From NCBI GenBank assembly GCA_963556255.1, contig OY744607.1, positions 38,030,222 through 38,094,221 of the forward strand: a stretch of DNA of 64,000 nucleotides. The letters are read 5' to 3'. Origin of the DNA: Allolobophora icterica (Eukaryota > Annelida > Clitellata > Crassiclitellata > Lumbricidae). This document shows positions 1 through 12,765 of this stretch, piece after piece. Positions within the stretch are counted from its first letter, which is position 1. Each line of letters starts with the position of its first letter. A program made the translations under genes and the position numbers. Below the pieces are notes generated by a model. That model ran no database searches. It was not told the DNA's origin and worked only from the letters and a program-made list of their open reading frames with translations.

Positions 1-661
1 CGAATAACAACTAGAACCCACGCTATTGCCTATTGTGACCAACGAACTTTCAGTTAGAAGGATGCTAAAATATCTAATTATTAACATCCTTTTCAGTTGT
101 TTTTAAATATTTAAATAATTCAGTAAAACGTAATAACCCAGTATTGCTTTCATAGTAAAATGCTGGTATTAAGAGCCTGATTTGCATTTTGTGCTCATTT
201 TTAAGCCCAGTGCCTTTTTTCTAGAAAAAGGTTCCGGAACTGAACAATTATGGAAGGGCTCATTCGAGGGCGAAGCTCTAGAAAAAAAGAGGTTTGGCTT
301 CCGGGAGGGATCTCGTTGAGACCTTTCCCAAAAACATTTTGGACGTCACGTTAAATTAAAATAACTAAATTATTCTTTTATTAAAATAACTAAATTATTT
401 TTAATAGCTGAAAAAAGGTGCTGGAACGCCGTTCCAGAGCGTTCCGGCAGAAAAAACACTTCAGATTAAGCCATTAAATTTCCATTTTGCATTATTTTAA
501 TATATATGGTATTGCCAATGCCATATTGACAGGAAATCAACTCCGCATTGCCTTTTTATGCTTGGGGCCCAGCTCATCGCTTCCTGCCTTGGGCCCGCAC
601 ACCCTAGGGCCGGGCCTGATGAGAATGATAATAATAATGATAATAATAATAATGATGATGA

Positions 662-702
<41 letters not shown>

Positions 703-764
703 TTGAAGTCCCTGAGGGATCCTGTTTACCTCGGGCATAAAAAAAAAATAAATAAAAATAAATA

Positions 765-795
<31 letters not shown>

Positions 796-1504
796 GTGGT
801 ATACAGTGCCAATAACATCTGATGGCTACCACGGCTGTTGACCTCGACCTTTACCTTATATTTTAATACTACATGCCATATTCACTGTGCCATTTTGCTA
901 CCAAATACTTAATCTTTTCTGTAATCTTTTGCTTTTTATTTCTCTGCAGATTTGATTAAAATTATTATTAGACAGACTTAAAATTTTACACTGCAAGTAA
1001 TCAAATGTGCAATTCAGCATGTAAAGACTTGACGAACTTCTGGTGGGGGCCGCCTCCACATGACCCTCGACCCCATTCTCCTTAGTTTCTCATAGTACAG
1101 TCATGGGATACTCAGGAAGTACTTGGGAGTAGAAACGGAACACATCCCTACAACTACTTTGGCCCTAGGTGCCAGATCCAAACTGGCAGCCTTCAAAGCA
1201 ATTGACCTTCGTCGGCAGAGGCGCTTTCCCATTGGACCAATCAGTACAGGCACCATCTGTTGAAGACTTAAGTGGCCTCCATCTCTCCGTCATGCCCTTT
1301 ATTCCCTATCACTCATGACTCCTTGATTAGTGGCACTCCGACTCCAAGCCACGCAGGGGTCATGACCTCTTTCTCTGGTCCTCTATACTCGCTAACCCTT
1401 GAACATCACATTAGCCAGGTTGCTTGCAGCTGAACACCCTGAATTTGCTATCGACAATTCATCAAATCTGCTCCAATCTCAGAACTTCTACAGCAACTCC
1501 ACCA
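1..1504. other. No gene seen
   Basis: AT-rich sequence with the AAT microsatellites. It may be intron of the L1-family gene, whose next exon should lie to the left of the window or in a form too short to recognise here. Confidence 0.5.
626..795. repeat. ATA/AAT microsatellites
   Basis: Two AAT-rich runs (626-704 and 745-795) surround a short unique segment. Confidence 0.95.
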
Positions 1505-1580
1505 CTGCCCATACTCTGGTACTGCCAGTCCCAGGCCTGGAGAAAAGAGGAGGGTGACGTCAACAGTTCTAGCAACCATA
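1505..1580 (+). mobile_element. RTE-type LINE 3' UTR fragment
   Basis: TACTGCCAGTCCCAGGCCTG and AGGAGGGTGACGTCAAC match the fragment at 22556-22640. The open frame at 1424-1678 crosses it and is not a gene. Confidence 0.55.
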
Positions 1581-1963
1581 AGATGTCATTGAATACTGTA
1601 AACTACGACAACTTCTACAGATCTGTCTGTGGCAGTGGCTGTCTGCAAAGCCAATCACTACCAGAAGGTTTATTTTGAAATATATCTTTCTCCATTTAAT
1701 GAAAATCTTTAGAATTCTTCCACATCCTTGTGTTAAGGTTTTTTGGTAACTTGAAAGTGAATTTAACTGCCTGCAACAGGATATAATCTTGGAACTGATA
1801 TCTTAGAACTGATATTGTGCAACAGATATGGGTATCATTCATCAAGTTATTAGACAGCAACCTGTAAATTCAACAGACCTTATCTGACAAGCGATAAGAA
1901 AATATTCGATAAGAAAATATTCGGAAAAAAACAATTAAAGTAAAGAATTACAGCCTAAAAACA

Positions 1964-2976
1964 GACCAAGTGGTACTGGATGATAAAGGTATGCTAAGGA
2001 CTAAGACCACCAGCAAGTGGTACTGGATGATAAAGATATGCTAAGGACTAAGACCATCAGCAAGTGGTACTGGATGATAAAGATATGTTAAGGGCTAAGA
2101 CCATCAGCAAGTGGTACTGGATGATAAAGATATGTTAAGGGTTAAGACCATCAGCAAGTGGTACTGGATGATAAAGATATGCTAAGGACTAAGACCACCA
2201 GCAAGTGGTACTGGATGATAAAGATATGCTAAGGACTAAGACCATCAGCAAGTGGTACTGGATGATAAAGATATGTTAAGGGCTAAGACCATCAGCAAGT
2301 GGTACTGGATGATAAAGATATGCTAAGGGCCAAGACCATCAGCAAGTGGTACTGGATGATAAAGATATGCTAAGGACTAAGACCATCAGCAAGTGGTACT
2401 AAATGACAAAGATATGCTAAGGGCTAAGACCATCAGCAAGTGGTACAGGATGATAAAGATATGCTAAAGGCTAAGACCATCAGCAAGTGGTACTAAATGA
2501 CAAAGATATGCTAAGGGCTAAGACCATCAGCAATTGGTACAGGATGATAAAGATATGCTAAAGGCTAAGACCATCAGCAAGTGGTACTGGATGATAAAGA
2601 TATGCTAAGGGCTAAGACCATCAGCAAGTGGTACTGGATGATAAAGATATGCTAAGGGCTAAGACCATGGGCAGCGATCCCGGGGGTTGAGGGGGACAAG
2701 ACCCCCGACCCTTAAGAGTGGAGAGGACACACCATAAATTTGTCCCCCCCAAATTTGGAAGAAACACCAAAAAAAGGTCAACAAATTTTATAACGCATGA
2801 ACGCGAAAAAAAATTTTGAACCTCTTTCTTGACCAGATCAGTTCAAAACTATTTTTTGATCAGATCATTTAAAAAGTGTCCCCCCCACCTGTCAAACAAC
2901 ATCGCCGCCACTGGTTAAGACCATCAGCAAGTGGTACTGGGTGATAAATATATGCTAAGGGCTAAGACCATCAGCT
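1964..2976. repeat. 47-bp minisatellite, about 16 copies, split by a transposon
   Basis: The unit begins AAGTGGTACTGGATGATAAA and ends AAGACCATCAGC. About 15 copies run from 1964 to 2665 and one more follows the inserted element (2914-2976). Variants such as GGACTAAG, GGGCTAAG and TACTAAATGAC recur in neighbouring units, showing local duplication. Confidence 0.95.
2666..2913. mobile_element. hAT-like non-autonomous element inserted in the 47-bp minisatellite
   Basis: This 248-bp insert starts CATGGGCAGCGATCCC and ends CGCCGCCACTG. The end read on the minus strand, CAGTGGCGGCGAT, is an imperfect inverted copy of the start. The flanks are GCTAAGAC (2658-2665) and GTTAAGAC (2914-2921), an 8-bp target duplication with one mismatch, the size typical of hAT elements. 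The empty-site sequence is known from the neighbouring repeat units, so the borders are unusually secure. Confidence 0.75.
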
Positions 2977-3004
2977 GAGATTAAATGGACCACAGCTCTA
3001 AACA

Positions 3005-3112
3005 AAAGCTTTGTCCCCACTTGGGACAAAGGGAGATTGACACCCAGGTATTGAACCGGAGACCCTTCCATCTGCCAAGAAACCTATTCAACACACTGCC
3101 AATAAGCAGCTG
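3005..3112 (-). mobile_element. tRNA-like SINE fragment
   Basis: In reverse orientation it carries a B-box-like segment (CTCCGGTTCAATACCTGG). It directly follows the 47-bp minisatellite. Confidence 0.45.
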
Positions 3113-3849
3113 ACTCATTCAGTCACATTGGACCCAAAGCTTGCCACCCGCTGTCACCAGTGACACATTGGGGGCAATGCAAATGGCTGTCGGGGCACTA
3201 TGCAAATTCTCCCCAATTTCTCCAAAGCTACGAAGCCTCTGCCCTTCAGGCAAATCCCACTCGACGTTCAGACTTAAAGATACACATGACGATATACATG
3301 TGCTCAGCCATAAACTCTATATATAGGGTCCATGGCTCAGAATAACCGAAAATAAATTCACTTAACATATGCCCTGTGACCTCAGGGTTAGCACGAGGTC
3401 ACTGTCTCATCAGCAAGTCCTAAAAGGCAAACGATGGGGGTGTGGTTGATGTCATGAAGGTCATTAAGGGACAGCTTTCCACTAATCCCTACCCTGGATT
3501 TTCTTCCAGAAATCCAGTAGATCACAGTGAAACTGGAAACCACATAAACCACCATCCAGCAAGTATCCATATGCAATTCGTACTCAAAGCATATATACAA
3601 ATACATATACATATACATAATCACAAATGTATCTATGTTATTAAATATAATACATGTTTACGTACTGTTATAGTTACCAAGAATTTGAGGAAATTCTATT
3701 ACACCAGATTAAATTTCTGGAATGAGTTACGCTGGCATTGACCCAGTTACTAGATGTTAACACACACAAACAAACATGTTTGTTTGAGTGAACCCAAACA
3801 GCCACACAAACATAGACGAACATAAAACTGTAGCGAAGTATGTACATAC

Positions 3850-3978
3850 ATGGGCGAACCTTGAGCCGTGAGTAGCTACCACCCGTCGTCACATCCAGAT
3901 GAGCATTGTACATGTTGCACTTATAGAGCTTTCCATCTTGAGCATCGGCTACAGTGACGTAGGAGAAATGGAGGTTTC
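3850..3978 (-). CDS. L1-family cell-adhesion molecule, exon encoding end of Ig2
   Basis: This 129-nt exon has a TGTTTCAG acceptor (start 3978) and a CAT|GTATGT donor at 3849. The G left by the previous exon plus GA gives Gly, then NLHFSYVTVADAQDGKLYKC. This is the family motif G-x-LYFSNV followed by D and Y-x-C, which ends Ig2. The tail ends SRLKVRP, where the linker to Ig3 should begin. Phase 1 continues into the next exon, which lies outside the window on the left. The intron to the previous exon is about 11 kb. The four exons in this window encode 226 complete codons; the rest of the Ig domains, fibronectin repeats, membrane span and ankyrin-binding tail would lie before position 1. Confidence 0.85.
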
Positions 3979-4429
3979 CTGAAACAGTCAATCAATTGAG
4001 GAAAAGCTCAATCGCAGAAGGAATTAATAAATGAAATAATAAAGAAAACGTAGTATCAAAGAATGAAACGTTCAATCAAAGCGCAAAATTGTCAATCAAA
4101 GAAAGTCTAGACGATTAAAGAATGAACGCGTTAACGGTTAAGCAACGTTTGTCAGTGAAACAAACAGCAAATTCTTTAGTCTTCTTGCACAGACGCAGGT
4201 AGTATTGGGTTCACTCTTGATTAAACTGAGTTATTATTTTATTATTGTAGTATTTATTAAGCACCACTACATAATGACTAAGCATTGGTGCTCAGCAAAT
4301 CACGACCTGGCATTGGAACGGCAACAGTGACAACCTGGCTATTGCGGACTTAATTTGATATACCTGGTATTTTTTATGTGGTTTTGTGTGGAGCTGGAAA
4401 ATTTAGGATATTTGCATTACATTACATTG

Positions 4430-4545
4430 TGAGTGAAGGACTTGCTCAAGGTCCCTGAACAGTAACCGTCTCAGTGGAGGCTCAAACCCGTACTCCTCGC
4501 ATTACAAGGCGAGCACTCTATCACCCTGACTACTGGCGCCCCAGT
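4430..4545 (-). mobile_element. tRNA-like SINE fragment
   Basis: In reverse orientation it reads GGCGCCAGTAGTCAGGGTGA, then a B-box-like GGGTTTGAGCCTCC and GACCTTGAGCAAGTCC, similar to the family B body. Confidence 0.6.
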
Positions 4546-5489
4546 GTCTGTCAGACTGAACAATGAGAAGCACTATATGGCACACTGTCACTGGAAAAAC
4601 CATCCATACAAATTATCACAATTTTCACTTCAACGTTCTGTACATTAGCTGCCCATCGTTTTCGGATTTCAAGACTTCATTTTTTATCTATTGCAAGATT
4701 TCTACTCTATTTCTCTGTTCAAATAATTAAGTTTTGAGGTTTTATTTGTTTACAATACGAAGTATGTGCTGATATTTTCAATTGCTAGCACATGAATCAT
4801 CTAACATTAACGTACTAAAGCCTAAAACAATTTCACATGTGTTATAGAAACACAGCTTAACATTATCTGCTAATAGGACTCTTTACCTGGACGGTTTATA
4901 ACCTATGTACTTGATAAATCATTTTTCATAAATCACCAAACAAATTTTAAATAGTGACTTAACCCTTGGAATGACCGTTATTCGCAATGTCTTTATCTCA
5001 CAGCTGGAGCAGCCATTTCCAATTCAAAACAAGATAGATTCGTTTGAACTCCATGACATCAACCACACAGATCATATCAGAGAACGAATTCATTCAACTC
5101 TCTTTCTTTCTAAACAACATGCAAAAGCATAGTAAGTCCTTGCTCTGCTTATCCACTTCATACACATTCTTTACGCATTTGTACTCAAGAACACAAGCCG
5201 TCGACAGAACTGTGCTCTTGCAGGAAACACGGCTTAATCTAAGTCCAGGTTTGAATGTCAATTTATGTGTTACGGTTGCAATTAATCTTCAAGCCATTGA
5301 ATGGTTTGTACTGTGGTTGTTGATGGAGAGGCAGGAAACAAAACACACCTTGGTCCATATCAATCAATGCTGATCAACAGCAGGTCTTTTAGAACAAAAC
5401 ATGCCTCAATTATAACAATCGAGTTGATGCACTTGTTTGACGGTGCCTTCTTGGCTGTGCTCCCATCCTACCTGTCTGATCTTAGTCGA

Positions 5490-5770
5490 CTTTAACACTG
5501 CAGCCCGTCGAACTCTCAGCTCTTCGGCAAGGGGGTTGTTTTTGTCCCCACGTGCTCAGACTGCTATTAGACAGTGTCGGGCCTTTCGGTTGTGTGACCC
5601 TCCATATGGAATGGCCTCCCTCTAGACCTGCCCTTGCTGCCTTGGTTAAACTTGCCTGCTTTTTGCAGGTCCCTCAAATCACATTTATTTAGCTGTGGCT
5701 GGGCTGGGAGCGCCTCTGACTAGGTCTCTTCAAAAGGCGCTGTATAAATTATCAGAATGAATGAATAAAT
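5490..5770 (+). mobile_element. LINE 3' end (CR1/L2/Jockey-like), degenerate
   Basis: With frame changes the sequence reads IWNGLPLDLPLLP and later FCRSLKSHLF, the end of the reverse-transcriptase ORF in CR1/L2-type LINEs (WNxLPxxLR..SxxxFKxxLKTHLF). The 3' tail is GGGAGCGCCTCTGACTAGG then GGCGCTGTATAAAT, and ends in GAATGAATGAATAAAT. Confidence 0.75.
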
Positions 5771-6164
5771 CAAAACCAATCAATTATAATAGCATTCATA
5801 GAAAAAACATGCTGCAATCAAAACAATCATAGCTCATCACTCATAGCTATTTTTTACGAGAAGATATGCAGCATATGCTTCAATCAAAGCAATCAAAATT
5901 GATCACTTATTGCAATTTTTGCAGCACTGGCAGTTTTGCTGTTTTGAAGTTCATCAAAATACCCGATCCAGTCTAGGAATCTGGTGGACTGTGCTGTGAC
6001 TCATGGAACCGAATTGACGAGGAAAAGAAATTGATTTTGACCTAATTGATGTTTGCAGGCAATGAAACAGAAGGGCAGCAGGAGAGAAATGAGAAATACA
6101 ATTTCAACATCTGATACAGGAACAAAGAGGCATAGGAACCTCCTTTGCAATAAGGTTTACACTC

Positions 6165-6745
<581 letters not shown>

Positions 6746-6819
6746 TGAGTAGGCTGGAAATAAATTTCAAAATGGAAAATTGCATATACATCAGCAACAC
6801 TTTAGTATAAGCTTAAGAA

Positions 6820-6961
6820 CTAAGTATTTTTATCAATCGTGAAACAGCATCAGTTTTGCATTTTCTCTAAGTATTTTTATCAATCGTGAAACAGCATCAG
6901 TTTTGCATTTTCTCTAAGCATTTTTATCAATCGTGAAACAGCATCAGTTCTGCATTTTCTC
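6820..6961. repeat. 47-bp tandem repeat, 3 copies
   Basis: Copies start at 6820, 6867 and 6914 (CTAAGTATTTTTATCAATCG). They are nearly identical, with one or two changes in the third. Confidence 0.95.
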
Positions 6962-7289
6962 TTCCTGAACATTCAACAAGGAAGAATGCCAATGAAAATC
7001 CAAATACCTAACACATTACATGTATAATTAAACCAATAAATCCTTCCTGTTGCAGGTTTTCAAAGTGAATCTCTGACGTTTTGTAAGAGGGCTATTACAT
7101 TCCAACCCCAATCTCTATTACAACTCCTACTCAGAGTTATTGTATCCCACATTCATGTGTACTGACTCTGCACATGCAATAAATGATCTAAATAAATGTA
7201 CACATAAAAAAACAAGAACAGATGAAGAATTTCTAAGCAAAATCCTGAAAGGCATTCATATGTCTTGAGTGTACTGACGCTTTCTAAAC

Positions 7290-7480
7290 ATCGGCATCTG
7301 TAAGGCCGGGTGGCCCAGCCTTTTCCTCAACCCCTGATCCTCCCAACAATACTGTGCAGCTGAAGTACTCATTTTATAGCCAGGTTCGCCAGAAGGCACA
7401 AGTGGAACAGATACCAGGCGTTAGGTAGTGCTCTGATACGACAGCATTAGCCTACAGGCAGAAGCTGGCATATTAGACAA
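7290..7480 (-). mobile_element. tRNA-derived SINE, family A fragment
   Basis: The plus strand shows GGTGGCCCAGCCTTTTCC, TACTCATTTTATAGCC and GCACAAGTGGAACAGA, which are the reverse of the family A body. It is decayed at both ends. Confidence 0.55.
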
Positions 7481-8084
7481 CCAGCAATGCTGGTTACATT
7501 CTACATCGCCTCCAATCCATCCTATCCTTCTCGACTAGTCTTATGGATACTCAATGTCTTCTACATCATAAATCTAGTAAAACATTAACTGAATTAATGC
7601 TATTTTAGTTTCCTGATCAATTGTTGCTCCATCGTGGATTAGCATCATGATTTGTTCATTGATCACAACCAAGAATAACACATTAATAATATTCTACACA
7701 AAGACATACACTAGAGCTGCACTGGTTAACTACTATAGTCTGATGAGAATCTAAACAAGACAGTCAGTTAATTACATGCAATGGATCTCTGGTTATCAAT
7801 AACAATCATCAGTCTAAGGGATTAATTTCCATCTTATCCCTATCGACTCAATGCCTTCTATGTGCCCCTTAACTTCGCTAGAGCACTTTTACTGGTGTAT
7901 ACGCACTATTATTACAAACACATTAGTATTACAAACTCACCTCCACTGTGCATTATTATAGTTTACTACTACCTTTTCTTTAGTATTTTCACTGAGGTTA
8001 CCTAAATTTAATTAACTATTTTGCTATTCTAAAAGTTAAGTATTTTCTGCAATGTGTTTGTAGTTATGTTATGTATCTGAACAG

Positions 8085-8145
8085 GCTTTGAAACGTGTTG
8101 TGCAATATTATTGGGACCAATAAATGTTGTGATTGATTGATTGAT
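8085..8145 (+). mobile_element. LINE 3' tail with (GATT)n
   Basis: CAATATTATTGGGACCAATA, then AATGTTGTGATTGATTGATTG, is a typical L2/CR1-like tail. A similar end is at 38945-39032 (AGTTTTGATTGATTGATTGA). Confidence 0.5.
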
Positions 8146-9092
8146 ATGTCATGAATCTAGTACAACATTCACTGAATTAATACGGGCATTAAACACAATA
8201 GTACACTAGAAACTCCTTACACTGCTGTTGTTGGGAGCCACAGTAAGAACCACCTTATAACGAGATGTCATGTTATAAGATTATAATTCTATTCGATCGT
8301 GGTTTGTGTTGTCAGGATGCGAACACCTCTGAGGAGTTTCTCTTGAAGTGGCACTCATTTGCAATTACAATTATGATTACAATCGCAATATCATGAAGCA
8401 TGTCTTAACGAGTATCCAGTGTAACAATAATATTAGCGCTGGACAATGCTGTTTGTAATCTTTCGGCAATCTTGAGAGACCATGTAAATTTATATCCCTT
8501 GCAGTCTGTATTGACAATGAGATGGACATATTACTTCTTCACACGGGAAGCCAAGACTCCACAACCACGTCTTATACATTCCAAGGCTAAACTTAAAGAT
8601 CTACCTGAAGCCCAACCAACCAATTCTCCGGACCACAGTTGCATCATGTTCAGAGTCTCTCGACCAAGTTGCCTGGACAGTTTGAAATCCAAGACATCAA
8701 ATAACTGCAGAAAATGAGTTTGGCTGGCAGACATTCATTGTATGATTGTTGTTTTGTTCCACGTGGCTTTTCAAGGAGCAGTTAACAACTTTCTGAGGGT
8801 TGCAGCTACCATTAGCCAATTTTTTCATAGGAATATAAACAGAATACTAAGCAGATAACATTCAGGGCTTTGTGGATTTGCAGAAACAGACCAGTCTCTG
8901 AAATGGATGCAAAACTGAGGATTTCAGCCAGAATGCCAAATGCCGGATGTCGGCAATGATCTGGCAGTCACCAAACCAGATCCTTTAATAAACAGATCCC
9001 AGGCTTACTCAGGGAGTATTCTGACTTCCTTAGAGACTTTCCTTAGGCATTATTTCTTCTTTCCTATTCCTATTCCTATTTCCTATGCGCTC

Positions 9093-9185
9093 TGACATAG
9101 GTACATATGCAGTAACGTGCATGTACGGATGTACCTACCCGATGCAGTCAAAAGGCTGATATATGTACATATGTATTGGAGTTAT
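9093..9185 (+). repeat. 93-bp inverted repeat, arm 1
   Basis: TGACATAGGTACATATGCAG to GTATTGGAGTTAT. The reverse complement of 14493-14585 matches it at all but four positions. Confidence 0.9.
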
Positions 9186-10267
9186 CCAGCTATAAACCTG
9201 AAGATTGTATGTCTTATTCATACTTCTGGGACCAGGGTGAGACTGGTTGACCCACAGCCTGAACTTCTGAGCAGCATGGAAGCAAACAAAGAGGTGCTAT
9301 ATAAATCTATGATTACAATTAAGTTCTTACAATTCAGTGATTTGTAAGCACTTGATATGAATGGATCATTTCTGTTAAAAAAGATCCAAAGACAAAACTG
9401 CGATTTCACTGTGAAATCTCACTCAGCAAGCCTAATCTCACTTAGCGACCCAAATCTTATTCAGCTACCCTAATCTCATCCAGAAACCATGATCTCATCC
9501 AGAAAGTTTGATCTTACTGGGTCAAAATTCTAATCAGAAATCGGTTATCAGAAGATCTAACATAACAAGTCCCAGAATCCCAGCGGTTTCCAGGACAGTC
9601 TGTTGGATAATTGCTGCCAATAAATAATTATATTACAAACCTCATTAGTTCTTTGGACCTCAGTCTGAACTGCAGAGTCTGCATGACCTTTTGGGCAAAA
9701 CAACTTCTGGACAATATTAGGGAGATAACCCAGCTCCTCCTCCTCCTCCCGGTTCCCACAATCCCAGCAATCCCGACCACCTTGCAACCTCTCTCCAAAC
9801 TAAATGACGCCCTGAAAAATCCAGACACCGATGTTATGATGGACCAGATAACAGTATTGCTGCACTTTTTCTATCAGCTCCAAGCGAACTAAAATGCTCG
9901 TCACTATCGGAAACTGGCACCGAGATAAGTTGCCATGGATACGGCTGTTTACGCAACTGCTGCTGCAGCTGCTGGTGGGGGAGGGGGGAGAGACCTGATC
10001 TGGCAGGGCTTTCCTGGTACCACTGTTCTGTTGAGGTGAGTAAGGCGGATAAGATAAACCATCTAAATCAGGGCTAGGAAATGGTGGACGTGTTGTTTGG
10101 AGTTTGATGAACATGGTTTATAATTAGGAAATAGGTTTATAATTAGGAAATAGGTTTATAATTAGGAAGCGATGAATGCAAAAACAGGGAGGAGTATACA
10201 CAGCATTGTCTGCACAGCATTGTCTGCACACCAAGTAAATTCCAGTTTTACAAATTCTGCGGAAAGT

Positions 10268-10472
10268 CCATGTATAGTTGTATAGTATAGTATACATATA
10301 GTATAGTCCATGTATAGTTGTATAGTATAGTATACGTATAGTATAGTCCACGTATAGTTGTATAGTATAGTATACATATAGTATAGTCCATGTATAGTTG
10401 TATAGTATAGTATACGTATAGTATAGTCCACGTATAGTTGTATAGTACAGTATAAGTATAGTATAGTCCATG
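10268..10472. repeat. 40-bp tandem repeat, about 5 copies
   Basis: Unit GTCCATGTATAGTTGTATAG followed by TATAGTATACATATAGTATA. TATACTATAC-like internal symmetry is present. ACATATA/ACGTATA variants alternate between copies. Confidence 0.95.
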
Positions 10473-10624
10473 TATTGTTGAACTTGTCTCTCAAAACAGA
10501 TGCTGCTGTACTCACAAAGTGTACAACCCTGTAACTTGTCTACTTTAAACCACAGAAATGCCTTTAATAATACAGCCCCAACAGCTGGTGTGCAACATGA
10601 TGGCCTGAAATTAACACGCTTGGT

Positions 10625-10855
10625 TGATGATCATATGGTTGTGGTAACGACCTTGGGCAAGTTGTCTACACACACGTGCCTCTGTCACAAGCAGTATAAT
10701 TTGGTACCGGAGTAAGCTTGGAAGTAAGTGGCAAGTCCTGGGATGCACTGGTCCCGTGTCCAGGACCTTGGGATTCGTCAAATGACGGCTCAAGGACCGA
10801 GCAAAATAAATGAGCATCTCCACAACGTTGCCCATGGGAAATGGAAGCTTTACTT
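10625..10855 (+). repeat. Dispersed repeat (family C SINE body), copy 1
   Basis: It has GACCTTGGGCAAGTTG, then CAAGCAGTATAA, CAGGACCTTGGGATTCGT, AATGAGC, CACATGGGA-like and GGAAGCTTT. From 10689 on it matches the copy at 37718-37852 at most positions. Confidence 0.7.
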
Positions 10856-11790
10856 TATAACAGCTGGTCCTAAGTGAGCTATTGCAGGTTAAAAGAAAAG
10901 GTGAATGTTTTAAGGTTGATGAGGCAACCTATTAGGAACAGTGCATATGTCGATTGTGACCTGCGACCTAGGGTTACAGTGACAGGCCACACAGTCTCTG
11001 CCTCAAGACCCGACAGATAGAGGATGTTCAGAGCATTTGCTATATCCTCCACTCAGCATTGCCGCTCAGCAAAATACCTCCACTTCAATCATCCAATATT
11101 CTGTTTATTTCTAAAGCTGCTTCAGCAGGAGCCTTCGTCAAGAACAGACAACATAAGAGGCCATCATCAGTAGATGCCGCTATCAAGAGCAGTAAGAACC
11201 AGCATCAAGAGCAGCTATCATAAGGAGGAGCCATAAGATGAGCCATCAAATGGAGCCATCATAAGGAATGACAGTGGACAGTAGCATAGGCATCGTAAGA
11301 TGGCTTTGAACAAATGGCTGTCTATCCTAACGATCAATTGTCCAAAGTCATCAATAGGAGCAGCCACTGACGTTGGCAGCCATCGCATGGAGGAGCCATT
11401 GAATTTAAAAGCAGCCAACAGGTGTTATCATGTGGAAAGGTATTTGACATTAGCAGCCATTATAAGCATAAGCCTTGGAGAAGCCATCGTCAGTAGAAGC
11501 CATTGTAATGAGGAGCCATCACCGCCACGTACAACTGATAAAGATAAAACCACTATGGCTATAGGCAGGAAAGGCAAAAGGCAAAAGGCATACCAGCGTC
11601 CAATTATTCAAACAAACAAAGGCACATGCCACACCTATGCATAAGGCATCAACAATATGGACGTCTCTAAAGTACTGTTTAGAACCACCAGTCGACAATG
11701 TTGCTCAAATAAATCAGTGTTTGTATAAAAGATAAGACATTCAAAGCGATCTTTTGTGGATATTTAGTGGAGGTGCATCATAATCTTGTG

Positions 11791-12104
11791 CAGGGGTGGG
11801 CACACTACGGCCCGTGGGCCAGATCCGGCCCGCCAACACTTTTTATCCAGCCCATGCAATTCTTGAGAAAATTAAAAAAACACAAAATCAGACCGCAAGA
11901 AGTTTTCCTCGATTTACACACGTGGCAATGCTTTATTACTTACTATTCCGGTATCCTCTTTCATAATAACTCTATGATTTAACCTAGCCAAAGTAATTTT
12001 AAATAAGTAGGCTAAACTAATCTCATGTTAGCTGTTATTAAAAGTTTAAAATTTGTTACCCGGCCCTCCAAAATATTTTTGGCTTTTAATATGGCCCACC
12101 TCTG
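11791..12104. mobile_element. hAT-like MITE (CAGGGGTGGGC type) inside a SINE
   Basis: This 314-bp element has ends CAGGGGTGGGCACACTACGG and GGCCCACCTCTG, which are imperfect inverted copies. The internal sequence carries the GGCCCG-rich motifs seen in Tip100/Charlie-type hAT elements. The flanks ATCTTGTG (11783-11790) and GTCTAGTG (12105-12112) match at 6 of 8 positions. It interrupts the head of the SINE that continues at 12105. Confidence 0.7.
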
Positions 12105-12410
12105 GTCTAGTGGTTAGCAAGCTGAACTTTCAACCCAAAGGTCGGGGTGCAAATCCCTGTCAGGGCAGGAAGATGTTTCAGATTTCAGCTCCACTTGTGC
12201 CCCTAGAGAGTGCAGCTACAAAATGAGTACACTGACCGTACACTGTCAGTGGGAGATCAGACGGTGAGGGAGATGACTGGTCAGTGGTCACCCTCCCTCA
12301 TAAGCTGAGGTCAAGAAAAATTAAATCCCTAATACTTCATTTCCATATCTTTCAGGGTTAGCTCAACTGAGTGTGCTTCTTTCTTTTACTAGAAGAAGAG
12401 GAGCAGTCCC
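12105..12410 (+). mobile_element. tRNA-derived SINE, family A
   Basis: The copy starts GTCTAGTGGTTAGCAAGC (A-box-like), then has GGGTGCAAATCCC (B-box-like). The body shared with other copies has CACTTGTGCCCC, ATGAGTACACTGACC, CACTGTCAGTGGG and CATAAGCTGAGGTC. The 3' part is GGGTTAGCTCA. Its first bases lie across the hAT-like insert, near 11769-11790. It meets the next copy tail to tail. Confidence 0.8.
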
Positions 12411-12765
12411 TTAACCCTTTGACGATGAGAGGGATTAGTTTTCCATACCTTCTAGTGCACAATCGTCGTTCAAGTGTTATGCTATTCCTGATGCAGCCAT
12501 GGGTATGAAATGAAGTGTTAGCGACTTCATTTTCTAAGCCTCGGCATATGAGGGCAGGTGGCCAGTTCTCTTCCTCACAATCTAATCTTTCCACCCACAG
12601 TGTATGGTCAGTAAACTAATTATAGCTGATCTGGCCAGGGGGCAAAGGTGGGGCAGAAATCTGGAACCAAATTTCTGCCCTGGCAGGGATTTGAAGCCTG
12701 ATCTCTGGATTGACAGTCCAGCAGCTAACCACCACACTACTGAGCACCCCTCTTCCTTATAGCAA
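12411..12765 (-). mobile_element. tRNA-derived SINE, family A (reverse)
   Basis: In reverse this copy reads GGGGTGCTCAGTAGTGTGGT, then GGTTAGCTGCTGGACTGTCA, the B-box-like GCTTCAAATCCCTGCC, and the family body including GCCTCGGC. It is arranged tail to tail with the copy at 12105, giving a foldable inverted pair. Confidence 0.8.

Noticed and set aside
1964..2976. CRISPR-like array
   Set aside because: Tandem 47-bp units without spacers; minisatellite.
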